From: Bacteroidota bacterium
GTDB taxonomy: Bacteria > Bacteroidota > Bacteroidia > Bacteroidales > JACABE01
Assembly: GCA_013377005.1 (NCBI GenBank)
Contig: JACABE010000013.1
Coordinates: 1 to 52,004 of the forward strand
DNA length: 52,004 nucleotides
Direction of reading: 5' to 3'
This document shows positions 1 through 7,757 of this stretch, in pieces (positions within the stretch are counted from its first letter, which is position 1; each line of letters begins with the position of its first letter). The position numbers were made by a program, and so were the translations under genes. The notes below the pieces were generated by a model. That model saw only the letters and a list, made by a program, of their open reading frames with translations. It had not been told where the DNA came from and did no database searches.

Positions 1-50
1 AAATATTTATAGAGCTTCGGAAGGGTGTGCTCAGCTCATGCAGGGCACAC

Positions 51-177
51 ACAGCACCTTGCTTCAAGCGGGGTTTAACAACAAAGTGAAATAAACGACA
101 AGTAAAAACATAGCAGCAGACTGAAAGGAAAGGAAGTATACAATCCCCACCAGACAGCAAGCTGCTGAACGTTAGCC
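51..177 (+). repeat. attC-like inverted-repeat unit upstream of the first gene
   Basis: The left arm CAGCACCTTGCT (52-63) pairs with AGCAAGCTGCTG (156-167) at 11 of 12 positions. Right after the right arm comes GTTAGCC (171-177), close to the integron core GTTRRRY. The gene starts 11 bp later. The left part, through CAAGCGGGGTTTAACAACAAA, recurs at 898-930 behind the gene, so the gene is bracketed like a cassette. The span of about 125 bp fits large attC sites. This is inference: no integrase is in the window, the third R of the core is a C here, and the left R'' box of this copy is poor. Confidence 0.5.
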
Positions 178-188
178 ATTATTATAAA

Positions 189-887
189 ATGAGACAATTA
201 ATAATATTTTTCTTTATTTGTATTTATTCATTGACTTATGCTCAAAAGAATGATTCTGCATACTACCTAGATTTTAAAATAAAAGCTGAACATTTATCTG
301 AAGGTGGTTTTGAATTGCTAAATAAAAGATTAATTCAAGAATTTATCTTGACTGGTAAAAACAACAACAAATATTTAATTGAGATAATAAATGACTCTAA
401 TTCTGTGCTTTCACAGTATATGAATGGCATTTGGAAGTCAATTGACACTATAAATCATATTTTTTTCATCACAGATAGTAATGAACTTTTAGTGCCATCA
501 TTTTACATTGCTGACTTTAATAATGATGGGAATCAGGATTTACTTTGTTGGACAATGACAAACGTTAACGGGAATCAATGGACTGAAATTTATCTTAACA
601 ATACACTAACATTAATAAAATTAGTAAATACTGCTGATGGTATCTGGGCATTTCCAGAATATCATAATGATAAAAAGATAATAACATGTGAAGAAGTTTC
701 TGGATGCTTTGGGGTTTCTTCAGAAAGTTCATTTAGATTAAAAGATTTTAAAGCTACACCTATTAGAAAAGTGGAACTTGATAATACTCACATGATACAA
801 AAAAAAGGAAAATATGTTAATCAAATTACTAGAACATATATTGGCAAAAATGGGAAATGGAAATTAGTATCAATAAAGAAAAAATAA
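189..887 (+). CDS. Secreted hypothetical protein with a D-x-N-x-D-G calcium-loop motif
   Basis: A protein of 232 residues. The first 19 residues (MRQLIIFFFICIYSLTYAQ) form a typical Bacteroidota signal peptide ending at an A-Q site, so the mature protein is periplasmic or surface exposed. Around residues 108-118 ADFNNDGNQDLL matches the DxNxDGxxD loop of FG-GAP/VCBS-type beta-propeller or EF-hand-like repeats. There is only one loop, so a full propeller is unlikely. No T9SS tail and no lipobox are seen. The gene stands alone between two copies of an attC-like repeat, and its ATG lies 11 bp after a GTTAGCC core, which suggests an acquired cassette. Family unknown; I assign no function. Confidence 0.8.
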   Translation: MRQLIIFFFICIYSLTYAQKNDSAYYLDFKIKAEHLSEGGFELLNKRLIQEFILTGKNNNKYLIEIINDSNSVLSQYMNGIWKSIDTINHIFFITDSNELLVPSFYIADFNNDGNQDLLCWTMTNVNGNQWTEIYLNNTLTLIKLVNTADGIWAFPEYHNDKKIITCEEVSGCFGVSSESSFRLKDFKATPIRKVELDNTHMIQKKGKYVNQITRTYIGKNGKWKLVSIKKK

Positions 888-890
888 CAA

Positions 891-930
891 TAGCTAACAG
901 CACCTTGCTCCAAGCGGGGTTTAACAACAA
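891..930 (+). repeat. Second copy of the attC-like left arm, directly downstream of the first gene
   Basis: TAGCTAAC followed by CAGCACCTTGCTCCAAGCGG and GGTTTAACAACAAA. It matches 52-85 with one substitution in the shared part. GCTAAC (893-898) is the reverse complement of the GTTAGC core at 171-176, as expected for the R'' and R' boxes of attC-like sites. No right arm or GTTRRRY core was found within the next 300 bp, so this copy looks like a half site. Confidence 0.55.
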
Positions 931-985
931 AAAGCAATAAATCAATTCTAAAATAAATGAAGACAAATATTAGAATTACTTCAGA

Positions 986-1185
986 ATTTTATAAACAAGC
1001 TAGTTATTTTTGCAAACAAGCTACATATTTTTAAATTAAAACGATATATTTTTAAAATAAAGTGAAAATATTTTCAATACGAACGTAATTTTTTTTAAAT
1101 AAACTTACTGCATTTTCAAAATAAACGAATTCATTTTAAAATAAAGGGTAGTTATTTTTAAATTAAACGTATTTATTTTACAAAC
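986..1185. repeat. Array of about ten AT-rich units phased at about 21 bp
   Basis: Degenerate units of the form ATTTTTAAAATAAAC plus 6-7 variable bases follow one another from 986. The AAAC/AAAG ends fall at 996, 1017, 1042, 1062, 1084, 1104, 1126, 1146, 1168 and 1185, a mean step of about 21 bp, i.e. two helical turns. All units therefore face the same side of the helix. The array ends just before a promoter and the start of an HTH gene, so it could be a multi-site operator, a partition-like iteron set or a curved-DNA element. With the half repeat at 891 it fills the 353-bp gap between the first two genes. Confidence 0.6.
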
Positions 1186-1200
1186 AGGCGTAAATTTTTA

Positions 1201-1208
1201 TAAATTTG
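1201..1208 (+). promoter_or_regulatory. -7 box TAAATTTG for the HTH gene
   Basis: TAAATTTG fits the Bacteroidota TAnnTTTG -7 consensus, 32 bp before the ATG. No clear TTTG -33 box is present; that position is occupied by the last AT-rich array unit, consistent with regulation through the array. Confidence 0.45.
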
Positions 1209-1240
1209 CGTCAGTCAAACATAAAACAAACAACCACATT

Positions 1241-1591
1241 ATGCTAGTATTTAACTTCAATCGTGTATTCAAAGCCCGCGGAATAGATAAACCATTCAGC
1301 TTTTTAGTAAAAAGTGGTTACTCCGCTAATTTTGCCACCAGAATTGCAAATAATCGCATCGAAAAACTCAATTTAAAAGACGTTGAAAACCTATGCGAAA
1401 TGCTGCAATGCACCCCAAACGACCTATTAGTATGGATACCCGAGCAAAAAGACAAAGAAAACGAAAATCACCCCCTCATAACCCTCAAACGAAACGAAAC
1501 AACCTTCAACCTTACAAAAATTCTAAACTCCGTTCCTTTAAACAAGTTGAATGAAATAGAAAAAATGATAAATGAGAAAATAAAGGAATAA
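1241..1591 (+). CDS. Small Cro/CI (Xre)-type helix-turn-helix protein
   Basis: A protein of 116 residues with an N-terminal Xre-like domain (about residues 1-65). The segment FLVKSGYSANFATRIANNRI resembles helix 2/3 of a HTH, followed by LNLKDVENLCEMLQCTPNDLL, the usual last helices of this fold (the T-P-N-D-L signature). The tail from residue 70 is charged, ends in a predicted helix (LNKLNEIEKMINEKIKE) and may dimerise. There is no signal peptide, so it acts in the cytosol as a DNA-binding regulator. It stands alone downstream of an array of about ten 21-bp phased AT-rich units, a plausible binding array for it. Neither toxin nor antitoxin partner is adjacent. The HTH call is solid; the target is inference. 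Confidence 0.8.
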   Translation: MLVFNFNRVFKARGIDKPFSFLVKSGYSANFATRIANNRIEKLNLKDVENLCEMLQCTPNDLLVWIPEQKDKENENHPLITLKRNETTFNLTKILNSVPLNKLNEIEKMINEKIKE

Positions 1592-1675
1592 ACAAAAGTT
1601 TTTTAGATAAAAATTAAAGAGAAACAAAACAAATATATTAATGAAAAACAATTTATAAATCTAATTTTAAAAAGT

Positions 1676-2848
1676 ATGAAAAACAAAAAAGTAATTTCAA
1701 GAATTGTTTCGCTAACGCTACTTTTTCTTTGTTCTACTATCAATCTTTTTGCTCAGGACGCTACGATTAGTAAATTTTCGTCGATATTAGAAGTACAACA
1801 ATACGACCGAGCAATTCATATCATGGCAATGCTATTGATAGGTTTTGGATTTCTGATGGTATTTATAAAAAAGTATGGACGTTCTGCACTAACAGCTACT
1901 TTCTTATTGGTAAGTATTTCGCTTCCGCTATATTTTTTAATTCATACTTCGGTACTTTTTGGAGAAGCTAAAAGCGAAATTGAAGAATTGATTTTAGCTG
2001 AATTTGGAGCCGCCAGTTTGTTAATTGCAGCCGGTGCTGTGTTGGGACGTTTAAAAATGTTTCAATACCTTATTTTGGGTTTACTTTTTATTCCGTTTTA
2101 CATGCTCAACGAGTGGATTATTATCGAAAATGGTTTTGGAATTATAAAAGATGGCTTTGCCGATACCGGTGGATCTATTGTTATTCATGCGTATGGTGCA
2201 TTATTTGGTTTAGCTGTTGCTATGTCGATGACTACCAAAAATGAACTCGAAAAACCAATTGAAGCAGATGCTACCAGCGATAGATATTCTATTTTGGGAA
2301 GTATGGTTTTGTGGGTTTTCTGGCCAAGTTTTTGTGCAGCGCTTGTTCCTGTTGAAGCCATTCCGCACACCGTAGTAAATGTATTTATGGCTTTGTGTGG
2401 ATCTACTTTAATAACCTATGTTTTATCATGGAAAATTCGTGGAAAAATAAACATAGCAGATATTGCCAATGCCACCTTGGCAGGAGGTGTAGCTATTGGT
2501 TCTACCTGCGACCATGCAAGTCATCCAACTGCAATTTTGATTGGTGTTTTAGCCGGAGCTATTTCTACCATTGGATTTGCAGTAGTACAAAGCAAACAAC
2601 GCAAGCTTATAAAATCTGTTGATACCTGTGGTGTTACAAATTTACATGGTTTGCCGGGTTTAATGGGAGGTTTTGCAGCCATTTTTGTGGTTAATGGTTT
2701 AAATGTATCCAGTCAGTTATCGGGGATTTTAATTACCATCGCATCAGCATTAATCTTTGGTTTTTTAACAGGAAAAATTATTTCGCTTTTCGGACATAGG
2801 GAAGAAGCTTACATTGATTCCGAAGAATTTATGGATGCCGAAGAATAA
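1676..2848 (+). CDS. Rh-type ammonium channel (Amt/MEP/Rh superfamily)
   Basis: A polytopic inner-membrane protein of 390 residues with a cleavable-looking N-terminal signal (residues 1-26) and about 11 hydrophobic segments. Rh-like rather than AmtB-like traits: DTGGSIVIHAYGALFGL at 163-179, VDTCGVTNLHGLPG at 315-328, and FGFLMVFIKKYG near residue 60. The twin pore histidines of the superfamily correspond to H171 and H324, and the conserved Asp of AmtB (D160) to D163. It should conduct NH3/ammonium across the inner membrane. No GlnK gene is next to it, which fits Rh proteins, as these are usually not PII controlled. Bacterial Rh homologues are less common than AmtB. Monocistronic, with an upstream HTH gene on the same strand. 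Confidence 0.88.
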   Translation: MKNKKVISRIVSLTLLFLCSTINLFAQDATISKFSSILEVQQYDRAIHIMAMLLIGFGFLMVFIKKYGRSALTATFLLVSISLPLYFLIHTSVLFGEAKSEIEELILAEFGAASLLIAAGAVLGRLKMFQYLILGLLFIPFYMLNEWIIIENGFGIIKDGFADTGGSIVIHAYGALFGLAVAMSMTTKNELEKPIEADATSDRYSILGSMVLWVFWPSFCAALVPVEAIPHTVVNVFMALCGSTLITYVLSWKIRGKINIADIANATLAGGVAIGSTCDHASHPTAILIGVLAGAISTIGFAVVQSKQRKLIKSVDTCGVTNLHGLPGLMGGFAAIFVVNGLNVSSQLSGILITIASALIFGFLTGKIISLFGHREEAYIDSEEFMDAEE

Positions 2849-2906
2849 ATAACCTTAATACAAGAAAATATTGAATTATTTATAACGAAAATCTGGATAA
2901 ATATTT

Positions 2907-2914
2907 TACTTTTG
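2907..2914 (+). promoter_or_regulatory. -7 box TACTTTTG
   Basis: Matches TAnnTTTG, 28 bp before the ATG of the repeat protein gene at 2943. No good -33 TTTG was found. Confidence 0.4.
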
Positions 2915-2942
2915 AATCGAAAAAACAGATAAAAAGAAGACT

Positions 2943-3833
2943 ATGAGCACAGCAATAAAAAGCATCGATAAATATCGCTTTAATACATTTATTGAAGCTG
3001 ATTCTAATGAAACTATTGAAATCACTGGCGATATAATGTCGCATGTAGAATATGATATTCAAGGTAATCTTATTGTTTCTATAACTTATGATACTTCCGG
3101 CGAAATAGCAGAACATATAAAGTATTCATACAATGAGCAAAACAAAATGATTGAAGAATTACTTTATGACACTGATGAAGTAGTTGAAAAACGTCAATTT
3201 GAATACAATGATGAAGGCTTAATAGAAAAAGAAAAAATATTTTATCAGGATGATACTTTCGATACCATATTTTATTCATACAATACCGAAAATATACTTA
3301 TTGAAAAGAAATTGGTAAATACTGATGATGAAATTGAATCATATCATACATTTCAGTATCAAAACCAAAATATAGAAAATGAAGGTGAATACGATTCGGA
3401 AAATAATTTAATATTAGAGAAAAGCTATTCTTATAATTCAAATGGATATTTAATAAAATTAATTACTTTCGATGCATTTGAAGATGAACGCATAGAAATT
3501 GCTTACGAATACGATGAGAAAGGGAATAAAATTAAAATTTTAAAATACGATAAAAAAGGAAAGCTTACAGAAAGATCAAGCTATAAATATGATGATAATA
3601 ATCAAATTATTTCCCTTGTTGAAGACAGCACATTGCTAAGTACAACCTATACTTTTGAATACAATGAAAATGGCAAACTTTCTTCCCAAAAAGAAATTGG
3701 TGAAAATGAAGAAGTAATTGCTACAATTACTTATTCTTATTATGAAAATATGTTGATAGAAACCCAATCTGAAGGTGAGGGTTATAGTCATAATTACATT
3801 ATTAAGAATGAGATAGTATATTATGAAGATTAA
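2943..3833 (+). CDS. Cytosolic YD/RHS-like repeat protein
   Basis: A protein of 296 residues made almost wholly of about ten repeats of 20-24 residues, with the pattern Y-x-Y-[ND]-x-x-[GN]-x-[IL]-[IV]-x-[EK] (for example YSYNEQNKMIEELLYDTD, FEYNDEGLIEKEKIFYQDD, YEYDEKGNKIKILKYDKKG). The pattern resembles YD repeats of RHS/teneurin proteins, which form beta-strand spirals. Unlike RHS proteins it has no toxin tip, no signal peptide and no T9SS tail, so it is probably cytosolic. It is very acidic. Two secreted relatives with the same repeat style lie at 21040 and 28495 in this window. Monocistronic with its own -7 box. Function unknown; a binding scaffold is a guess. Confidence 0.75.
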   Translation: MSTAIKSIDKYRFNTFIEADSNETIEITGDIMSHVEYDIQGNLIVSITYDTSGEIAEHIKYSYNEQNKMIEELLYDTDEVVEKRQFEYNDEGLIEKEKIFYQDDTFDTIFYSYNTENILIEKKLVNTDDEIESYHTFQYQNQNIENEGEYDSENNLILEKSYSYNSNGYLIKLITFDAFEDERIEIAYEYDEKGNKIKILKYDKKGKLTERSSYKYDDNNQIISLVEDSTLLSTTYTFEYNENGKLSSQKEIGENEEVIATITYSYYENMLIETQSEGEGYSHNYIIKNEIVYYED

Positions 3834-3965
3834 TTTCATACAATACATTTCCTAATATTTTATAAACATTTTTTCTCTTCAAAGTTTCATCTTTGCAAAC
3901 TTTTTGCGATACATTTGATGTAATTATTTATTTTAAATTCAATTCATTAAAAATATTTCTATAAA

Positions 3966-4030
3966 TTTGTTTGGTATATGAAAATATTATTTAATTTTGC
4001 ACGCGTTTTAAATGAATGAATACTTATTCA
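3966..4030 (+). promoter_or_regulatory. Promoter and candidate TetR operator of the efflux operon
   Basis: A good Bacteroidota promoter: TTTG at 3966-3969 and 3970-3973 (-33), 18-22 bp before TAATTTTG at 3992-3999 (-7). An inverted repeat covers the start region: TGAATGAAT/ACTTATTCA (4013-4030, 7 of 9 paired), ending 10 bp before the TetR start codon. A repressor bound here would cover the transcription start and early leader, fitting autorepression by the first gene. Confidence 0.6.
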
Positions 4031-4040
4031 ATTATATAAT

Positions 4041-4625
4041 ATGGCAAGATTAATAGATGATATGAAAATAGAACGCATTAAGGATGCTACGCTTGAAATG
4101 GTAGTAGCAAATGGTTATGGAGGTGCTTCTATATCGAAGATTGCAAAAAATGCTGGTGTAGCCGAAGGCTATTTATATAGATTCTATAGCAGTAAAAATG
4201 AATTGGTAAACGATTTATTATTTACCAATGTAGATGAATTGGCAAACAAAATTGAAAGATTACTTGATGAATTACATTCAGTTTGGGAGATATTTGAACA
4301 TTTAATACGATCTCTTATTAATCTATCACAACAACAGCCTGATAGAATTAAATTTCTGTTTGTATTGATGCATGATTATAATTTTAATTTAATTGAAAGT
4401 CAAAGAGAAAGAATATTTGAATTGTGCAAACGTATCAAAGAAATTGGCTTAGAGAAAAACCAATTAAGAAAAGATGTTACCGAAGAAGAAATATATTTAA
4501 TGGGTGTAGCCTACCCTATTCAATTTATTAATTTACGACTGAAAAGCTTTTTTAATAATACACAATTAACAGATAAAGAAGTGGATGAAGTATTAACATT
4601 ATGTATCAATTCTTTAAAACAATAA
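4041..4625 (+). CDS. TetR/AcrR-family repressor of the efflux operon
   Basis: A protein of 194 residues. The N-terminal HTH (residues 5-50) reads ERIKDATLEMVVANGYGGASISKIAKNAGVAEGYLYRFYSSKNELV, the standard TetR layout in which GYLYRFYSSK is the recognition helix. The C-terminal helical ligand-binding domain (about 55-194) is too divergent to name a ligand. It is the first gene of a run with tolC-like, hlyD-like and two ABC-2 permease genes; the gap to the next gene is 6 bp. It should repress its own operon and be released by an exported compound. The palindrome at 4013-4030 is the likely operator, and the twin palindromes at 6162-6226 could be a second one. Confidence 0.9.
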   Translation: MARLIDDMKIERIKDATLEMVVANGYGGASISKIAKNAGVAEGYLYRFYSSKNELVNDLLFTNVDELANKIERLLDELHSVWEIFEHLIRSLINLSQQQPDRIKFLFVLMHDYNFNLIESQRERIFELCKRIKEIGLEKNQLRKDVTEEEIYLMGVAYPIQFINLRLKSFFNNTQLTDKEVDEVLTLCINSLKQ

Positions 4626-4631
4626 AACCAA

Positions 4632-6143
4632 ATGAAGAAATTTGAAACAAATAGTTTAGTAGTTTTAATAAGTATTGTTGTTTTTAGTTTTCCTTGTTTG
4701 CAAGCTCAAGAACAAACTCAAAGTAAGAAACTAAGCTTTGAGCAAGCAATGGATTTATCAAAACAGAATAGTCACATTGTAAAGCAAGCAGATTATCAAC
4801 AGCAGGAAAAAAAACAACTTGTAAAAGCTGCGAGAGGATTGTACTTGCCTAAAATTGGTATTTCAGCTCAATATATGGCAATATCAGAAGATTTACATTT
4901 GGATTTAACACCTGTAAGAGATGCCATTGAACCTCTTTATAAAACTCTGGGTAGTTATGGTAATTTTTCAATACCGGGTGTTCCTGATAATATTGCTACA
5001 CAAATGATTCGAAAAAAGATAAGCGATGGACTTTTGCAAGTAGAAAATGGTGAATGGGACAAATTGATTCAAAAAAAGCAATTTGGAACGATAGATGCTA
5101 CTTTTGATTGGCCTATTTATGTGGGTGGAAAAATAAGAGCTGCTAACAAAGCAGCCTCTATACAACTTACTGAAGCTGATGAAGCAGAACGTCAGAAAGA
5201 AGGCGAATTGGTGAGCGAATTGGTTGAACGTTATTATGGTTTATGTCTTGCCAAACAAGCAGAAAAAGTGAGATTGGATGTATTTAAAGGTATGGAAAAT
5301 CATTTGCAGGACGCTCTGAAAATGGAGAAACAAGGTTTTATAGCCAATGCCGATGTATTAAATGTTAGGGTATTTCATTCGCAGGCAGAAAGAGAACTTA
5401 ATAAATCTCGCCGCACTTCTAATATTCTAAACCAGGCTTTACTGAATACGCTTGCACAAGACGATGATTCGAATATAGAACCTATATCTTCTCTTTTCTA
5501 TCTGGATAGTATTGAATCAATGGACTATTATAAGAAATTAGCAAAACAAAACAATCCTTTGTTGCATCAGGTAGAAGCAAAAAAACAATTGTCTATACAA
5601 GGCTATAATGTGGAAAAATCCAATTATTTCCCAGTTATAGCTATAACTGGGATGTACGACATTGCAAACAAAGATCTTTCGCCTTATACTCCCGAATGGC
5701 TAGTAGGCATTGGAATGAAATGGACGCTGTTTGATGGTGCTGCCCGTTATCGAAAGATAAAAGCAGCTTCATTAAAAACAGAACAGGTCAAAGAATATCA
5801 GTTGAAAGCTGAGTCTGACATAGAAACGGTTATAGACAAACTATATCAGGAACTCAATATGTACAAAGAGCAATTAACCGATTTAGAAACAGCTAGAGCT
5901 TATGCAAAAGAATATTTGAGAGTAAGGGAAAAAGGATTTCATGAAGAGATGGCAAACTCGACAGATGTGGTAGATGCCCGTCTGGCTCTTTCAAAAATAT
6001 TGATAGAAAGATTGGAAACAATGTATAAATACGATACAACGCTGGCAAAGTTATTAGAGTTTTCGGGAGTTTCGGAACAATTTACAGCCTATCAAAGAAA
6101 TCCAAATGTAAAAACAGAATCTTATCAATCAGAAATTAAATAA
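4632..6143 (+). CDS. TolC-family outer-membrane efflux protein
   Basis: A protein of 503 residues with a signal peptide (residues 1-25, ending LQAQ). It carries two OEP-type coiled-coil repeats. The first begins KLSFEQAMDLSKQNSHIVKQADYQQ (about 34-60) and contains TFDWPIYVGGKIRAANKAA (about 158-176). The second contains GIGMKWTLFDGAARYRKIKAA (about 356-376), the TolC-type strand-turn-helix passage. It forms the trimeric outer-membrane exit duct that docks to the HlyD-type adaptor encoded next. It lies 6 bp after the tetR gene and is followed by a 124-bp gap with two strong palindromes. The substrate is unknown. Confidence 0.92.
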   Translation: MKKFETNSLVVLISIVVFSFPCLQAQEQTQSKKLSFEQAMDLSKQNSHIVKQADYQQQEKKQLVKAARGLYLPKIGISAQYMAISEDLHLDLTPVRDAIEPLYKTLGSYGNFSIPGVPDNIATQMIRKKISDGLLQVENGEWDKLIQKKQFGTIDATFDWPIYVGGKIRAANKAASIQLTEADEAERQKEGELVSELVERYYGLCLAKQAEKVRLDVFKGMENHLQDALKMEKQGFIANADVLNVRVFHSQAERELNKSRRTSNILNQALLNTLAQDDDSNIEPISSLFYLDSIESMDYYKKLAKQNNPLLHQVEAKKQLSIQGYNVEKSNYFPVIAITGMYDIANKDLSPYTPEWLVGIGMKWTLFDGAARYRKIKAASLKTEQVKEYQLKAESDIETVIDKLYQELNMYKEQLTDLETARAYAKEYLRVREKGFHEEMANSTDVVDARLALSKILIERLETMYKYDTTLAKLLEFSGVSEQFTAYQRNPNVKTESYQSEIK

Positions 6144-6160
6144 TTAAAAAATAATAAAGT

Positions 6161-6226
6161 AACCGCTTAGCGGTCACAATGAAATTTTACCCATAACGTA
6201 TTAGTTTTTTTAACCGCTTAGCGGTT
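6161..6226. promoter_or_regulatory. Two copies of the palindrome AACCGCTTAGCGGTT
   Basis: AACCGCTTAGCGGT at 6161-6174 and AACCGCTTAGCGGTT at 6212-6226 are near-perfect palindromes (6-7-bp arms) in the same orientation, 51 bp apart, i.e. about five helical turns. They occupy the tolC-hlyD gap inside the operon. They may be a two-site operator for internal control, paired RNA hairpins that protect or attenuate the transcript, or a small repeat family. The second copy ends in TTTT, so weak termination is possible. Confidence 0.55.
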
Positions 6227-6267
6227 TTGCAAAATCATATTATTCAATCATATAAAAATATATAAAG

Positions 6268-7278
6268 ATGAAAACTAAATTATTCAACAAAAAAGGAAAT
6301 TTATTGGCAGCCATTGGAATTGGAGCATTGTTAATTTTCCTTATTTATTCCACATGGATTATTAGTCGTCCAAAACCAATAGAAGTTCAGGGTGAAGTAG
6401 AAGCTACTCAGGTAAAAGTTGCCTCTAAACTGATTGGTCGTATTGATAGTATGGCTGTGCATAAAGGAGATTGGGTTAAGAAAGGTCAATTGCTTTTTAC
6501 ATTAAAAAGCCCTGAAATAGAAGCTAAATTACAGCAAGCCAACGCTGCATTACAGGGTGCCGAAGCACAAAACAGCAAGGCTATTTTTGGTGCAGACATA
6601 GAAGATATACAGTCAGCATACAATTCTTATTTAAAAGCCAAGGCTGCTTATGAATTGGCTCAAAAAACTTTTGATCGTGTAAATAATTTATATAAAGAAG
6701 GTGTAATGCCTGCTCAAAAACGTGATGAAGCTGAAACCAACTACAAAGCAGCACTTGAAACAGCAAATGCAGCCAAAGCACAGTGGGAAAAAGCTCAAAA
6801 AGGGACAAGAATAGAAGATAAAAATGCTGCAAAAGCAATGGTGGCAAGAGCAGAAGGAGCCATCAACGAAGTTGAAAGCTTCAGGACAGAAACCAGTATC
6901 TACGCTCCTGTTGATGGTGAAGTAGCCGATATTATTGCAGAATCAGGAGAACTGGTTTCTGCCGGCTATCCGGTAGTTACCCTTGCTAAATTGGATGATA
7001 GCTGGATTACATTTAATCTTAGAGAAGACTTATTGGCTTCTATAAAAATGGGCAGTGAATTTGTTGCTAGTTTTCCTGCATTGGGTATGAAAGAGCTTAA
7101 ATTAAAAGTAACTTATATTCATGCTCTGGGAAGTTTTGCCACCTGGAATGCTACCAAAACAGCCGGCGATTTTGATATGAAGACATTTGAAGTACATGCG
7201 GTTCCTGTAGAGAAAGTTGAAGGTCTTAGGCCGGGCATGAGTGCATTGGTGGACTGGAAGAAGATAGTAACAAAGTAA
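6268..7278 (+). CDS. HlyD-family membrane fusion (adaptor) protein
   Basis: A protein of 336 residues. A single N-terminal membrane anchor (about 12-31) is followed by a barrel-sandwich/biotinyl-lipoyl-like half (VEATQVKVASKLIGRIDSM, residues 45-63). A long Ala/Lys/Glu-rich coiled-coil hairpin spans about 90-205 (KAAYELAQKTFDRVNNLYKEG). The second lipoyl half is SIYAPVDGEVADIIAESGELV (about 212-232), and a beta-barrel domain (DDSWITFNLREDLLASIKMG) follows. This is the periplasmic adaptor linking the two ABC-2 permeases downstream to the TolC-like duct. Family membership is clear; the substrate is not. Confidence 0.92.
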   Translation: MKTKLFNKKGNLLAAIGIGALLIFLIYSTWIISRPKPIEVQGEVEATQVKVASKLIGRIDSMAVHKGDWVKKGQLLFTLKSPEIEAKLQQANAALQGAEAQNSKAIFGADIEDIQSAYNSYLKAKAAYELAQKTFDRVNNLYKEGVMPAQKRDEAETNYKAALETANAAKAQWEKAQKGTRIEDKNAAKAMVARAEGAINEVESFRTETSIYAPVDGEVADIIAESGELVSAGYPVVTLAKLDDSWITFNLREDLLASIKMGSEFVASFPALGMKELKLKVTYIHALGSFATWNATKTAGDFDMKTFEVHAVPVEKVEGLRPGMSALVDWKKIVTK

Positions 7279-7735
7279 TTGATTAATTGATTAACAGATT
7301 AACAGATTAATTGATTAAACGAGTAAATGATTAACAGATTAAATGATGAATGATTTTGAATTTAGAGAGGTATTAAAAACCAGAACAAAAGTGTTTTCTC
7401 TCAGGGTGATAAAACTATTTCAGGTTTTGCCTAAAGCCACAGAAAGTCAAATTATCGGTAAACAATTATTACGTTCGGCAACTTCAGTAGCTGCAAACTA
7501 CAGAGCTGCATGCAGAGCAAGGTCTCAACAGGAGTTTTACAGCAAAATCAGCATAGTAACTGAAGAAGCTGACGAATCCCTATTTTGGTTGGAATTATTA
7601 TCTGAATCAGAAATAATGAAAAAGGAAGTATTAAATGATTTATATCTTGAAACAGAAGAAATACTAAAAATAATGGCTACAATACGCAAGAACTCAAAAA
7701 AGATAAACTAAGCTGTTATTTCAATTAATCAATTA
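7276..7735 (+). mobile_element. IVS-like insert: four-helix-bundle gene between 14-bp inverted repeats
   Basis: TAATTGATTAATTG (7276-7289) and CAATTAATCAATTA (7722-7735) are perfect reverse complements and bracket the small gene 7343-7711. The left flank to 7342 continues as short GATTAA-type direct repeats. The insert separates hlyD from its permease genes, normally neighbours. Proteins of this family were first known from intervening sequences in 23S rRNA, which also sit between complementary ends. The stop codon of the hlyD gene (7276-7278) lies within the left repeat. Confidence 0.5.
7343..7711 (+). CDS. Four-helix-bundle protein of the 23S rRNA intervening-sequence family
   Basis: A protein of 122 residues with the family hallmarks: FEFREVLKTRTKVFSLRVIKLF at the start, then QIIGKQLLRSATSVAANYRAACRARSQQEFYSKISIVTEEADESLFWLELL (about 39-89) and a last helix LYLETEEILKIMATIRKN. 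The family folds as a pentameric four-helix bundle; its molecular role is unsettled (RNA or DNA binding has been suggested from its basic surface). No signal peptide. It interrupts the efflux operon and is enclosed by perfect 14-bp inverted repeats, so it probably arrived as a mobile unit and has no role in efflux. Family call firm; mobility inferred. Confidence 0.9.
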   Translation: MMNDFEFREVLKTRTKVFSLRVIKLFQVLPKATESQIIGKQLLRSATSVAANYRAACRARSQQEFYSKISIVTEEADESLFWLELLSESEIMKKEVLNDLYLETEEILKIMATIRKNSKKIN

Positions 7736-7757
7736 TTAAATTATTCAATTAATAATT

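Noticed and set aside
986-1185. CRISPR array
   Set aside because: Units are about 21 bp with 6-7-bp variable parts, too short for repeat plus spacer, degenerate, and no cas gene is present.
2395-2622. Out-of-frame and antisense frames inside the Rh gene (also 2185-2370)
   Set aside because: They are shadows of a gene whose own frame is fully conserved in motif order.
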